Source: Spirodela intermedia
Taxonomy: Eukaryota > Streptophyta > Magnoliopsida > Alismatales > Araceae
NCBI GenBank assembly: GCA_902729315.2
Contig: LR746280.1
Location: forward strand, 151,001-215,000
DNA: 64,000 bases
Reading direction: 5' to 3'
Part shown: positions 52,701 to 62,936 of the stretch, piece by piece
Position numbering within the stretch: position 1 is the stretch's first letter
Layout of the letters: each line of letters begins with the position of its first letter
Translations under genes and position numbers: made by a program
Notes under the pieces: model-generated
The model's database searches: none
What the model was told of the DNA's origin: nothing
The model's input: the letters and a program-made list of their open reading frames with translations, nothing else

Positions 52701-55587
52701 TACCCTCTACGCTGGACGCAAATGGAAATCAGTTATGCAATGTACAAAGTTCTCCATTCAACAGTGGTATCTTTTTCAATGCCCATTGAAAGCTGATACC
52801 GTAATATTTATAATGTGATAAACATGAAAATGTCAGGAGATGCAGATTAACAACTCACGGCCGGATGACATATTTCTTTTTCCCTTCTGCATCTTCTCCT
52901 AGGGGAGCCCTGCAATAACCATTGCCACTTAGGATTCCCAATGTATATCATATTTAGATTCATATTCAATCTAAGTAACAACTGAATGAGGAGCTAGAAC
53001 CAACTATCCCAATTCGCAGGTGTAGCCAAATAAGTTCATTGAACTGGATGATAAGGGAAGTTAACAAATAAAATAAAATAAAATACCTCGTAAGAATACA
53101 TGATGCAACATGGAGACCCAATTTGGCTTCATGATCAAATGTAAACCTAGGATTGAAAGCATCCAAGGTTAGTTGAGAAATCAGACCAAAAAGTAGATGT
53201 TATACACCTATATATATACATACATAGATAGCAGCACTACATACTCCTCTTGTCATTTTCTGACAAACCTGGTAATGATGTCTTAATCGTCCAGTTATAT
53301 ACGTTGAGAGATCGTGTTCAAGTCAAGATTAATACAACTAATCTCATTATGGAATTGGAAAAAGATGGGCAGGTAAGTTGAGCAAAGAGGGAGTTCATCA
53401 GTCAACGGCAAAGTATTTTATAGCATGGGCTGAAAAAATCATAATATGCTTTACAAATAAAAGTAGAGAAAGAGACGTGTGGACTAGAAATCTCAGCAGG
53501 CAACAAATGGAGAGCAATAATAACAGATTTACCTGAATAAATGAGAGTTGTGGCTGACCCTAGCAGTTTCATGGAGTTTAAATTCCGTCCATTTATCTGG
53601 ACTAAGTGCTGAAGCAGAGTGCAAACTTTTCAATCACTTGAATAACTAAATCTCAAAACAAAATAAAAGATAGACGATAAAAATCTTCATGTTTTAGATA
53701 GGAAAATCAAGCAAAAGCAAACATAAGTGACTCGAGTTAGACCTTTGAAATTTATTGGTAAATATTTTTTATGAGAAAATATAAGACAATTTTGGTCAGA
53801 AATCTAAACTGCGGTTCTGTTTTGAGATTTCCCAGAATTAATCTCTGGCAATTTCATTGCGGCATCTCTTCTCCTTATATTTTTAACAAAAAACTGCCAA
53901 AAGAGGGAAGAAGGTGGGGGCCTCTGGGAAGTAACATAAAGAGGTATCAACAATGGTTCACTAAACCAAGCGTTTACAGAAATGGGAAACCACAAATCTG
54001 TGACACGTTTATTTGTTACAGATTTATGGATTTTGATTCTCAACTGGAGGCCATGTTTATTATTACTTTTTTTGGGTGCAATTTCAGAATATTTGGCAAG
54101 AAAAAGATATGCAAGGACCATGATAAAATAATAGGGGCGGCCAAACACTGTTGCCCCTTTCGATTACGTGATAGATTGACAGAAATTAACACCATTAATT
54201 TTAAAAATTGTGTAAAGAAAACTAATTTTGTACAGTTCCAGTTTTCCACGTTGACAAATTCTCATACCCTGCATAGAAAAAGACACTAAAGGTGCTTCCA
54301 GTTGCACAGCAACCAGACGGACAACATGTTATGATTTTTATGATTTTCAAACCTACATTATTAATGCTATAGTTTTTTCTTATGTGCATCAGAGAATAAG
54401 CAAAATACGATGTATGGAACATATTTCGTTGGTAAATTCGTTGGAAAATATGATCCCAGTGAAACATCGGATGCCTAACATCAGCTAGAAATAACACATG
54501 AAATCCCCACAGGGAACCTCGGTGCTCCATTCGCCAAGTAAAAAACAGCTGAAAAGAAAAGAGTGTGAATCTCACCAACTTTTTCTGAAGCTTCTTGTTT
54601 TTCCTCTTCAAGATGACACTGTTAGCAGGGGTTACAGTATCAGCTGATGCGATTTCAGTTGTTACTGGACACAAACACTAAAATCACGAGAAGAAATGGG
54701 GAGGGGGCGGGGGAGAGTGAAATTTGGCAAAGCAAGCAATCGAAGGTCAAGAGAATGGGATGATCCCTCTACCAGACAGAGAAACTGACAGCATGCTGGG
54801 GACAATGCATCAATTGAAAACACTTGCTGGAGATAAACAGAAGACAGACACGATGATGGGATCCTCTACAGCCCATCCCATAGCGCACTGCATCTTTTCC
54901 CAGAAAACCAACTAAATGCAGATCAAAACAGACTTCTAGATGAATGTATGACAATCCCACATGAACACGTAGAGAGAGAGAGAGAGAGAGAGAGAGAGCT
55001 CGTCTCTGTAGAGGCGATAGAGAAATGAATAGTCATTCCATCGCGATGAGGGAAGAGGATTGAGGCCATTAGAAACCCAGTCCAAAGCTAGCTACAGACC
55101 ACAACCTACCTCCCAGACTATTTTTAACCCCGGTCAACCATGAAGGGAATGATCTGATGTCAGGTCAAAACCTATCGAAATCCAACCAAAACCAGGATCA
55201 CCAGATATCGGACGATAGAAGAACACAGGACGACGACACAAAGGACGGACAAACGGGAGGAGCCAACGAGGCGAAAATGCAAGCCTCGGACGAGAAGGAG
55301 CAGCAGTTCATCTCCGGCAAGGCAGCACAGCCGAGATCGCGTGCAGACCCGCCTCTAAAACGAGTTCCCACGGGTAGATCAGATCCCTCAGAAAGAAATG
55401 AGCTCACCGTGACGGGAGAGCTCCAGGTATACAGGAACGCGACCCCGCCGGAGACTGCTGCGACCGCCCCCAGGGGCAACCGACGGGCCCCAGCGCCCCC
55501 AGCGCCGCACCTGTGCTGCTCCCCGAAAGCGCCGCCGAGCACGGCGAGAGCGGAAGCCCTCCCCAACCTCCTCAGCAGCCCCGCCAT
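49712..55587 (-). CDS. CBR2: NADH-cytochrome b5 reductase-like protein, mitochondrial
   Basis: Thirteen minus-strand exons join in phase to 331 residues: 55587-55408, 54618-54576, 53608-53533, 53146-53087, 52909-52859, 52416-52362, 52164-52094, 52007-51956, 50798-50721, 50338-50249, 50157-50044, 49950-49882 and 49768-49712. The first 35 residues are Arg/Ala-rich, like a mitochondrial presequence, and are followed by one hydrophobic helix ([19 protein letters not shown]). The FAD site RPYTPIS, the nucleotide motif [10 protein letters not shown] and the CGPPGMM motif are all present, and the tail is MVFKF. The enzyme passes electrons from NADH to cytochrome b5 or similar acceptors. Exon 2 is short (43 bases); a longer in-frame alternative acceptor upstream leads into a different frame and was rejected. 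The donor after exon 10 appears to be GC, not GT. Confidence 0.93.
50358..50387. repeat. Hexamer repeat (TTGACG)4-TTGACC in a CBR2 intron
   Basis: Five head-to-tail TTGAC-core hexamers lie directly upstream (in transcript sense) of CBR2 exon 10. On the plus strand each carries the TTGAC core of a WRKY W-box. Chance microsatellite growth is just as likely as function. Confidence 0.9.
52428..52602. repeat. 42-base tandem repeat, about four copies, in a CBR2 intron
   Basis: The unit carries CATAAAATCATAAATGTT, then ATAACAAGCTGACCATTA and a GTCATA end. It repeats four times in near-perfect register, with one T-to-C-type change (GTTCTAAC) in the last copy. It begins about 12 bases upstream, in transcript sense, of the exon starting at 52416, close to its acceptor. 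Confidence 0.93.
54969..54998. repeat. (AG)n microsatellite in CBR2 intron 1
   Basis: About 14 AG units lie between exon 2 (54618) and exon 1 (55408) of CBR2. Nothing else in this intron looks like a gene. Confidence 0.9.
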
Positions 55588-55981
55588 ATGTGCGACCGGA
55601 GCACTGGAACCTACCGCGTAGAGTGGGAGCGAAAAGCAGAGGGAGGCCAAGTCTGCTGCTGCCCCTCCGCTGTCGAATAACGACCCCAGAACCCCTCTAC
55701 GCACCCAAATGCATATCAGGGCCCGGGCATGGTCCGATCATCAGCTCTCGATGAAGCCCCCTTCCACACCAAAGTTCCTCTGTGCCCAAGCTTAATATTT
55801 GGAAGCCGAGCCGGGCCAGCCTACTGGGTACCCTTTGTTTTATACAAAAGAAAGATCAAAATTTTAATATATTTAGGTGTGCTTGACATGTCACAAGAAG
55901 TTCGTCGGTCAATCAGCGACCAGTGAGGTCCCCCCATCTCATTTTCTGTGAGAAGATGGTGATCCCCCCCCCCCCACCCTG

Positions 55982-56771
55982 CTAGCAGCTTCCACAGCTC
56001 TTCCTACAGCAGCCGTAATAGTCTGGCGTCCCCAGCATGAACACAGGATTCCGCTGGCACTCCCCGGCAGCCGCCCAGGAAGAGCAGTTGTCGTCCTCGT
56101 CCGTGCACCCCTCGCCCCGGCCGCCGCCGCCTCCGCCGCCAGTGACAGTAGCAGTGACAGTAGCAGTCCTCTTCACATGGATCCCTTTTGCGGCCAACCA
56201 CTTCTCCCCCTCGAGCACCATGCAACCGCCAAGGAAGCTACCTTTGTCCGGTGCGCCGTCAGGGAGGAGATTGAAGAAGAGGAGGGCGTTCCCCTTGACG
56301 GGCTTCACGGCGTGCCCGGTCAATGCACAGGTCGACCGCTCACCACCATCCTTCACTCGAGCATCCTTCATCTGCAGAAGAGATCCAGATGTCTTTCAAT
56401 TCGCAGAGGCCGCTGGGAGTAGCTTGCAGGGGGGAGGAAGGGTCTGCTCACCTCCGACGAGGAGAAGATGATCTCCCCGCCATGAACAACATTCGACAGA
56501 TACATCAAGACGATGACCGCACGGTTCCCGCCCAATGCCAGGTTGGAGGGATCGATCGAGGTGTCAGAGTGCGGCTCACAGGTCTCGTTGACTCCGTAAT
56601 GCAGTATCTGCATGTTCTCTCCGTTTTCTACAGCACAAGCAGAGTGGTGAGCAAGAATGGATCAAATGGTCAACGCTGAAATTCAACGAGAAGTTGAGAA
56701 AACCTGCTGGGAGAAAAGTCCAGGTCGAGATCCTTCCCTCAATCCTTTTGACAATCTCGTCCTTCAGGAAA

Positions 56772-56802
<31 letters not shown>

Positions 56803-58814
56803 TTCCAATTCTCAATATGGGTCAGTTTTTTTTTTTTTTGGTTCCTCCTTATCATAGAATAGTATACCTTGCCCCTAGGCAAGAACATTCCAGAACTAGC
56901 ACGGATTTGGCCCGATGTAGGCTTTCTTGCGATTTCACCCACCACCATTGACTTCTCCAGCCTCCCACGCGCCTGCATTGAAGGCATAAACCCTTGAGTG
57001 ACGGTCGTCATCACATGTAACAAGATCATGAATCAGGGTGGAAGAATTTACCAGTGAAATAAGGTGGTCGCACTCCTCGTCAGAGAGAAAACCTTCATAT
57101 AAGTAAACCCTGTGGTCAAAGAAGCTGAGAACTCAAGCAAACTCTGAGAAGGATAGAGATCAAACCGTCTTGCTGATTTACGCCCACTCTTTAGTGAATT
57201 CAACACGAGATTGTAATTAAGGAAATAACAACTGTAACAGTTGACAAATCCCCAGAAGTACTCACCTGGGATGGGCTGAGAGCTGGACCACTTTGCTCGG
57301 ATCAGGTCCACCAGGACGAGTAGAATGATTTGCTTGCAAGAAAGGCCGTTTCCTATCTTCATCAGATTTCAATTCCATCCTGTGGAGATATATCGGGTGG
57401 TGTCAAGATAAAGGTAAATATGTGGAATAGGCCTAAGACTATCATCTGTCTGTGTGAGACTTCACAGAAACAAATTTCCAGGCGGTGGGTGTTAGACTAC
57501 TAAAATCAAAATAAAAAAAATGATGATAAAACAGATTTGCGAAATGAAACCCCACCAAAGTTGAGTCATGAAGGAAACTAAGGCCACAGAGAAAGCTCAA
57601 GCGAGTTATGATGGCCAGATTAGCGTGGACTCATCTTTGTTTTAAATCAGCAAACATGATAAAATATCCATGTAAGTGGGCACGCCTAAGGTTATCGCCG
57701 GTGGAGGGACTCTGCGAAACCCAATTCGCAGGTGGTCTGTGTTAGTCTCCGAAAATCAAACAGTTTTTGATTCATAAAACAGATATTTCTTTGATAAATT
57801 GATTGCCCGTGAGCGTTGACCAGAGAACCTTGCCAAATAGATAGGAGGCAACCTCTTTTTCTCTCTTATTTTTTCATCAACAGGTCCCAAATGGATTCGG
57901 GGCACGTATGAAACGATCCAGAAACCTGTTTCTTCGACCATTGGATCTATCAGAAAGTTCCATTATCCACTGGCAATCTGTCTCGTCTTCTTAGAATGCT
58001 GCAAGTAGAACAAGAGCTAGGATTCCAACAACAATGACTTCAGCGCACAAGATAAAATCTCAGCATGAGCCTAGCCTATATCACCATCCTTTGTCTCATT
58101 AATCTCATCAAACCTATATCGCATGATGTATACGAATATTTTCCAGAGTTTTACGACAGGCATCTGTTCCTGAAACGAACCCTCGAATGCTGCCACGACA
58201 GCTTATAACAGGAGATCCGTCCAAAAGGCACATACGATGTATACTTGGATAAAATGTTACCACAATAGGGATACAACAAGATCATGAAACAAAGGAAAAT
58301 CAACGAAAAGTTTTCATATGCAGATCTAGGAAGGAAGGAAGGGAAAACTAAGAGTACAGTCATCACCAAGATGACGGGCCAGAACTCCCCGATCCGCCTC
58401 CATCGAGTACCTTACGACAGTTCCTATGACCAATATGCCTTAATCTTACTCTCTTCGATGAAGATGCCCCGGGAAAGCGGACATCCTCGGGCGATACACG
58501 AAATCTAATCTATAAGAGATCCCATAGGCAGATGAAACGGAAGTTCCGACGAAATCACACATTACTGGCCCAATCCACCCTAGAACAACACACGAAATCC
58601 GGAATGGTCAGGGAGAGGGAAACGAAGTCCCTAAGTATGGACGAGGTCGAGAAGCATCCAAGATCACTCGAGCTATACAGAGAAATAGGTGAGAAAAGAG
58701 GGCTCACAGTCGAGAGGAGGCGATCCGGAAGGGGCACACGAGCTGCATCACGAAAAGCAGGAAGAACAGGACGAATGTGGAAGCCGGAAGCCCCGCCCAT
58801 CGTGGCGGCTCCAT
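55982..58814 (-). CDS. Prolyl 4-hydroxylase-like protein with ShK tail; distal iron ligand replaced
   Basis: Seven minus-strand exons join in phase to 335 residues: 58814-58708, 57379-57266, 57109-57052, 56972-56868, 56761-56704, 56627-56452 and 56371-55982. An N-terminal hydrophobic helix (STFVLFFLLFVMQLV) fits a signal anchor to the ER/Golgi. The double-stranded beta-helix core is recognisable from VYLYEGFLSDEECDHLISLA, SSGMFL, ENGENMQILHY and GNALLFF. The tail is a Cys-rich ShK-type domain (CTDEDDNCSSWAAAGEC to CRKSCGSC). Plant P4Hs hydroxylate proline in extensins and related proteins using 2-oxoglutarate and Fe(II). The HxD pair is kept (H167-S-D169) and so is the 2-oxoglutarate lysine (K263). 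The distal histidine of the HGGCPV motif is Leu here (FLGGCMV), and the Trp of the usual TKW is Gly. Catalytic loss is inferred. A divergent clade such as Arabidopsis P4H12 is the likely relative. Confidence 0.88.
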
Positions 58815-59662
58815 CGCGTGTAGAAGCAAAGCTCCCCTGAAGAAGAAAACCAGAGGTCGCCGGCGCTCGTTCTCCAACGATCTCGGAGAGATGCTACCCC
58901 CCTCATACACAAGACACGTGTCGAGAAGAATCTACGGCGTTTTGTTGCGTTAGTGGGCCCGACTCAGTGCATGTTATATGGGCCAGGTGTTGGGCCCTGC
59001 TTTTCCGACACCACCCTAATCGAAGTGGACCCTCTTCCAGATAGCGAAAGGGGAAAACGTTAACGGCCCATCATTGTCGTGGAGCCCACATTGGGAGTCG
59101 GACGACATAAACAGGCCACTAGTGAATCCGAATAATCGGATAACGGAGGTAAACGGGCCTCAGGTGGGTCCGGAACCGGGGAATCGGCCATTTCGGAGAC
59201 GCGTTTAATGTCGATTTCAGGTTCCGATAACTTTATTTTCCCGCCGACCGACTCACGTGATGATTCGCCCGTTTGGAGCGAAATCGATTCTGGGGAAGTA
59301 TCCGCTGCCAAACGGTGCTTCCAGGGGCCGCCCCCGCCCGTTGGGGCGGCGGCGGCGGAGGATGGGCTGTCAACGGGATAAAAACAGAGGAAAACTCAGA
59401 AGACCAATGGAAATGTGTTGTAGAGGTGACGACTGGGTTCATTCCTCTGGTTAGCGTCTTCGGCGGCGTTCTTGTTGCAGGGTAAAACCCTAGAAGGGAG
59501 GCGATTGGGATCTGGAGCTTGCCCTGGTCAGTGGGCATGGCGGGATTCGCGAGGGCTGGAGGTGTTGCCGGATGAGGGGTCACAGTCTGGGGGGAGGGAT
59601 TTGCACATCTTCTTCTTCTTCTTCTTCTTCTTCTCCTTCTCTGCGCTGAATGAACCGCGGCA
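58815..59662. promoter_or_regulatory. Divergent promoter region between the P4H-like and racemase-like genes
   Basis: This 850-base spacer is shared by two divergent genes. It carries GTGGGCCCG, ATGGGCC and TTGGGCCC elements at about 58950-59010 and GGCCCA/GGGCC elements again at 59065-59165. A TTC-rich run lies at about 59609-59640. The frames through it are GC-driven, and none is accepted. Confidence 0.55.
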
Positions 59663-60801
59663 ATGTTTTCCCAATCCCTGAGTTTCCCCTCCCTGCGACT
59701 TTTGGACGTCGTCAACAGGGGTAGGGCTCGCCGTCAGCGGCTGCCCGGCGGCGCCACCGCCTCTGCAAAATCGTCTCCCTTCTTCTTGCAGGTGGGCAGG
59801 AACGACGGAGCTCCGGAGTTCAGCAATGGGGATCCGGCGTCCTCTCCCATGAGCAGCGGGTTCATCCCTCCTGCGTTAAGCCGAGCGGACGCAGTGGGCG
59901 TCATCGGCGGAGTGTCTGCCGCCGCCACCCTCAATTTCTTGGAGAAACTCGCCGCCGGGTGCGGCGGTGAGGAAGGGGAGGGGGCGCCCCCCTTCATCGT
60001 CTGCAGGGACCCGACCCCGTTCAGAGATTTTCCCTCGAAGAAGAAGGGAGGATGGAGGAGCTCGTCTGCGTCTTCCTCTTCGTCTTCTTCCTCCTCCCCA
60101 CATGGAGAAGGCGCAGAGAGCAGCAGCAGCAGCAGCTTCTTCCAGCAAGACGGCGCTCGGCTGGTGGAAAATCTCCGCTGCAAGCGGCTCTTCCTGGAGA
60201 GCTCCGGGGCGAGGTGCATAGTCATGCCCTGCCAAATCTGCCATTACTGGCACCGCGAGATCTCCGATGGCTGCTCCGTCCCCTTCCTCCATGTGGGCGA
60301 CTGCGTCGCCAAGCAAGTCATGGCGGCGAAACTGAGACCCGTCGAAGCCGGAAGCAATGTCCGGATTGGGATTCTCGCCTCTAATGCGACCTTCGCCGCC
60401 ACCTTGTACCAGGAGAAACTTCAGAGCCTGGTCCATCCTCTCTCTCTTTCTCTCTCTCTGAGGTCTGCTGCGGTGGGGATTTGTAGCGGCTGCTGATTAG
60501 GGTTTTGCTTCTTCAGGGACTCGAGGTCGTCTTGCCGGACAAGGCAACCATGGAGCACACGGTGCTGCCCGCGGTGGAAGCTCTGAGGAGGAAGGACATG
60601 CAGGGCGCGAGAACCCTGCTGAGGATAGCTCTGCAAGTTCTTCTGGTAGGCGCGGTGAACACGATCGTCCTCGCTTCCGACGACCTGCGCGGGCTCCTTC
60701 CACGGGACGATCCCCTCCAGAAGAGATGCATCGACCCCGTGGATGCCCTGGCGAGGTCGGCCGCCGACTGGGTCGCTCAGAACTCCGGCGAATCGCTCTG
60801 A
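59663..60801 (+). CDS. Asp/Glu racemase family protein (plant At1g15410-like)
   Basis: Exons 59663-60430 and 60517-60801 join in phase 0 to 350 residues. The first 70 residues fit a plastid transit peptide. The racemase fold starts at VGVIGGVSAAATLNFLEKL, followed by ENLRCKRLFLESSGARCIVM, PCQICHYWH and FYQEK-like ATLYQEKL. It ends with LPDKATMEHTVLPAVEAL and LPRDDPLQKRCIDPVDALAR. The first catalytic cysteine position is kept (C190 in MPC). At the second, where bacterial Asp/Glu racemases have a Cys in a GCTE-like motif, the sequence reads VLASDDL, so two-base racemisation as in bacteria is doubtful. An insertion of about 25 mostly Ser residues (about 133-158) lies between conserved blocks. 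The frame reading past 60430 into CT repeats is intron. Confidence 0.9.
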
Positions 60802-61088
60802 ATCGACAGAAAGAAATGTACTTTGATCGCCCCCATTTCTGGTTGTCGATTGCTGGAAATCATCGTCGTTCCGGTTTAATCGAACGATTTCTGTGTGTCA
60901 TTTTTTTCCCCTTGTCACTGCGAACGATCCGAGTCTGTGCATAGAAAGAAATTCGATTTCCCCATCTGCAACGGGTAAACCAAACCGATCGTTCAAGAAC
61001 ACTCAGAGACCTGGGATGGGGTTTCATTCCATCGAGGATTGGATCAAACCCACCATACGTACCATGGCAATGGGTACCCGCTCGCTCC
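60802..61088. other. Convergent spacer
   Basis: The 287 bases between two tail-to-tail genes should hold both short 3' UTRs. Nothing else is seen. Confidence 0.5.
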
Positions 61089-62396
61089 TCAGAGCTTGAG
61101 GTCGTGTATGAAGAACCAGTTCCCCCTGTACATCAGAGACCTGGGCTCGGCGCCCACCCACCAGATGTGGCCTCGCAGGTCGAGCGCCGCCCTCTTCTCC
61201 CCAGCCGTCTCCCACACGAGCTTGAGAACCCCGAGGACCCTGTCCAGCTGCTTCAGCGCGCTGCCGACCATCCTCTCGTCACCGGCCGTCAGGACCTTCC
61301 CGGCGCTCACGCGGCGGCGGCCGGCGCCGTCGCCGAAGAGTCCGCACAGGTCCACTTCGAGGTCGGAGACGGCGCCGTAGAGGTAGTAGACGAGGAGGGT
61401 GAAGAGGCACCTGGAGGAGTGGCCGAGCCCCTTGGAGAGCCTCTTCTGAACCAGGCTGTCCTGGCGGCGGGCTTCCCTGTACCCAATCTCCCTCTCCACG
61501 AGGAGGTCCTTTATCTGGTAGAGCCCCTCTTTCATGGCCTCCACCTTCCCCAGAGCGGCGGCGGCCCAGAGCTTCTCCTCCTCGGCGAGGCACGCAGAGA
61601 GGTGCCCGAACATTTCCAGCACCTCCCCCCATTGTCGCATCTCCAGGGGCTCCCTCTCGTCCCCCTCCTTCTTCCTCTTCTCGGGGGATAGCTTCATCCA
61701 CAGAGGGGTGGTCTCTTGCTCGGCGTCCGCCAAGAAACGAAGGCAGCTGGCGGCGATCTGCTCCGCCATCCTCAGCGCCGGCGAGCGGCGCCGCCCGAGG
61801 GCTGCTGCTCGGGACTCCGCCCCCAGATTCCTGAGAAGCTCCTCAACCGCGCCTCGCCATATGTGGTGCTGGGTGACCTGCGGGGAGATGGTCAGGCGGA
61901 TGGACTTCCTCTGCTGGGCGGAGATGCTGAGGAAATCGCACAAGCCGGTGAGGGAGGTCAGCGCCATGGGCCCCCTCTTCTTCTCCGGGCCGCCGGAGAA
62001 GAAGGCGGCGGCGGAGAAAGAAGAAGAAAAAGAGGGGGCCGACCAGATGAACGCGCTGGCGAGGGACTTGAACGTCTGCATCTGCGAGATCACGCCGGCG
62101 TCGGCGACGGGCATGCCGTCGTCGATGGTGATCACCCTCGAGTCGACCCGATCGAGATTCTTCAGCCGACTTGCCAGCTTGATCAGGCTCGGGTACGCCG
62201 CTCTGCGCCACTCCGCCGGAAGAGGCTCTTCTTCCTCCTCCATCGGTGACCCGCCGTCGTGACGGCGGCGGCGCTGCAGAGTGGACCCCCATTGACCGCA
62301 GCCGGCGCCCAGATACCCCATCATCGCCGCCAACCTTAGCGCCGGCGACTGGCGTACGACCGCCGCCGCCGCCATCCGCGGCGGCCTTGAACGCAA
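61089..62396 (-). CDS. Intronless plant protein of unknown function (435 codons)
   Basis: This is a single uninterrupted frame of 435 residues. The start may be at 62396 (MRSRPPRMAAAAVV) or at the Met seven codons in. The N-terminal 50 residues are Arg/Ala/Gly-rich, compatible with an organelle presequence. The body is mostly helical and charged: YPSLIKLASRLKNLDRVDSR, FLSISAQQRKSIRLTISPQV, WRGAVEELLRNL, MRQWGEVLEMFGHL and EGLYQIKDLLVEREIGYREA. The end is very specific (HIWWVGAEPRSLMYRGNWFF), which argues for a conserved family rather than a chance frame. I see no enzyme motif or membrane helix and do not assign a function. Strong GC bias also opens frames on the opposite strand, which I treat as shadows. 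Confidence 0.75.
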   Translation of the reverse strand: MRSRPPRMAAAAVVRQSPALRLAAMMGYLGAGCGQWGSTLQRRRRHDGGSPMEEEEEPLPAEWRRAAYPSLIKLASRLKNLDRVDSRVITIDDGMPVADAGVISQMQTFKSLASAFIWSAPSFSSSFSAAAFFSGGPEKKRGPMALTSLTGLCDFLSISAQQRKSIRLTISPQVTQHHIWRGAVEELLRNLGAESRAAALGRRRSPALRMAEQIAASCLRFLADAEQETTPLWMKLSPEKRKKEGDEREPLEMRQWGEVLEMFGHLSACLAEEEKLWAAAALGKVEAMKEGLYQIKDLLVEREIGYREARRQDSLVQKRLSKGLGHSSRCLFTLLVYYLYGAVSDLEVDLCGLFGDGAGRRRVSAGKVLTAGDERMVGSALKQLDRVLGVLKLVWETAGEKRAALDLRGHIWWVGAEPRSLMYRGNWFFIHDLKL

Positions 62397-62936
62397 ATCT
62401 CAGCACAGAACAAACATCATAGCTGCCCCCGACTCATTACGGGCTATCAACGCCTTGTGCGCTCTTGCCCAGAGAGAGAGAGAGGGAGAGAACGCGCGCC
62501 TCATCTATTGGGTAATTTCTAGGGTTTCGTCGTACAGACCGGGGAATTGTGGGGGGGGGAGGGGGCACAAGAGGTCTACGAGGACACGAGGGAAGAACAG
62601 TGCGGCCAAATGAATACCACCGAGGCTTCTTCAAAGTTAAAAATTACTCGTTTCACATGCAAAAAATCTGGAACAGCTCTGACTTGAGATGGAAAACAAC
62701 ATTCTTCAGATCCTCCCCCAAACCCCTATAAATCTCTAAGAACATTCCTTTTTCAGATCCCGTTTCAGAACCAGAGAAATACGGCCATCACCCACCGAGA
62801 TTCTCCAGACTCCATCCGTCCCCAATACCCGGAAGAACACTCAGGATTCGATTATGAATGGCGGAGAACGAGGGCAATTTGCTCCAAATCCAAAATCAAT
62901 CGGGGCCCTGTACACACGCGAGGTTGCAGATGTTCT
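62397..62936. other. Upstream region of the 435-codon gene and 3' flank of the CCCH gene
   Basis: This tandem spacer on the minus strand includes a short (AG)n tract at about 62470-62486 and a G-run at about 62551-62566. I see no gene. Confidence 0.45.

Noticed and set aside
53771-54289. 172-codon plus-strand frame in the CBR2 region
   Set aside because: It lies in the AT-rich intron between CBR2 exons 2 and 3, lacks recognisable motifs and has a low-complexity composition.
54222-54674. Longer alternative frame over CBR2 exon 2 with an upstream acceptor
   Set aside because: It exits in a phase that cannot join the exon at 53608 in the reductase frame. The shorter exon 54618-54576 has a better acceptor and restores a phase-consistent, family-like sequence.
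61534-62262. 242-codon plus-strand frame opposite the 435-codon gene
   Set aside because: It is compositional, like the other overlapping frames here. The minus-strand frame is longer and has the more protein-like end, although this choice rests on appearance rather than homology.
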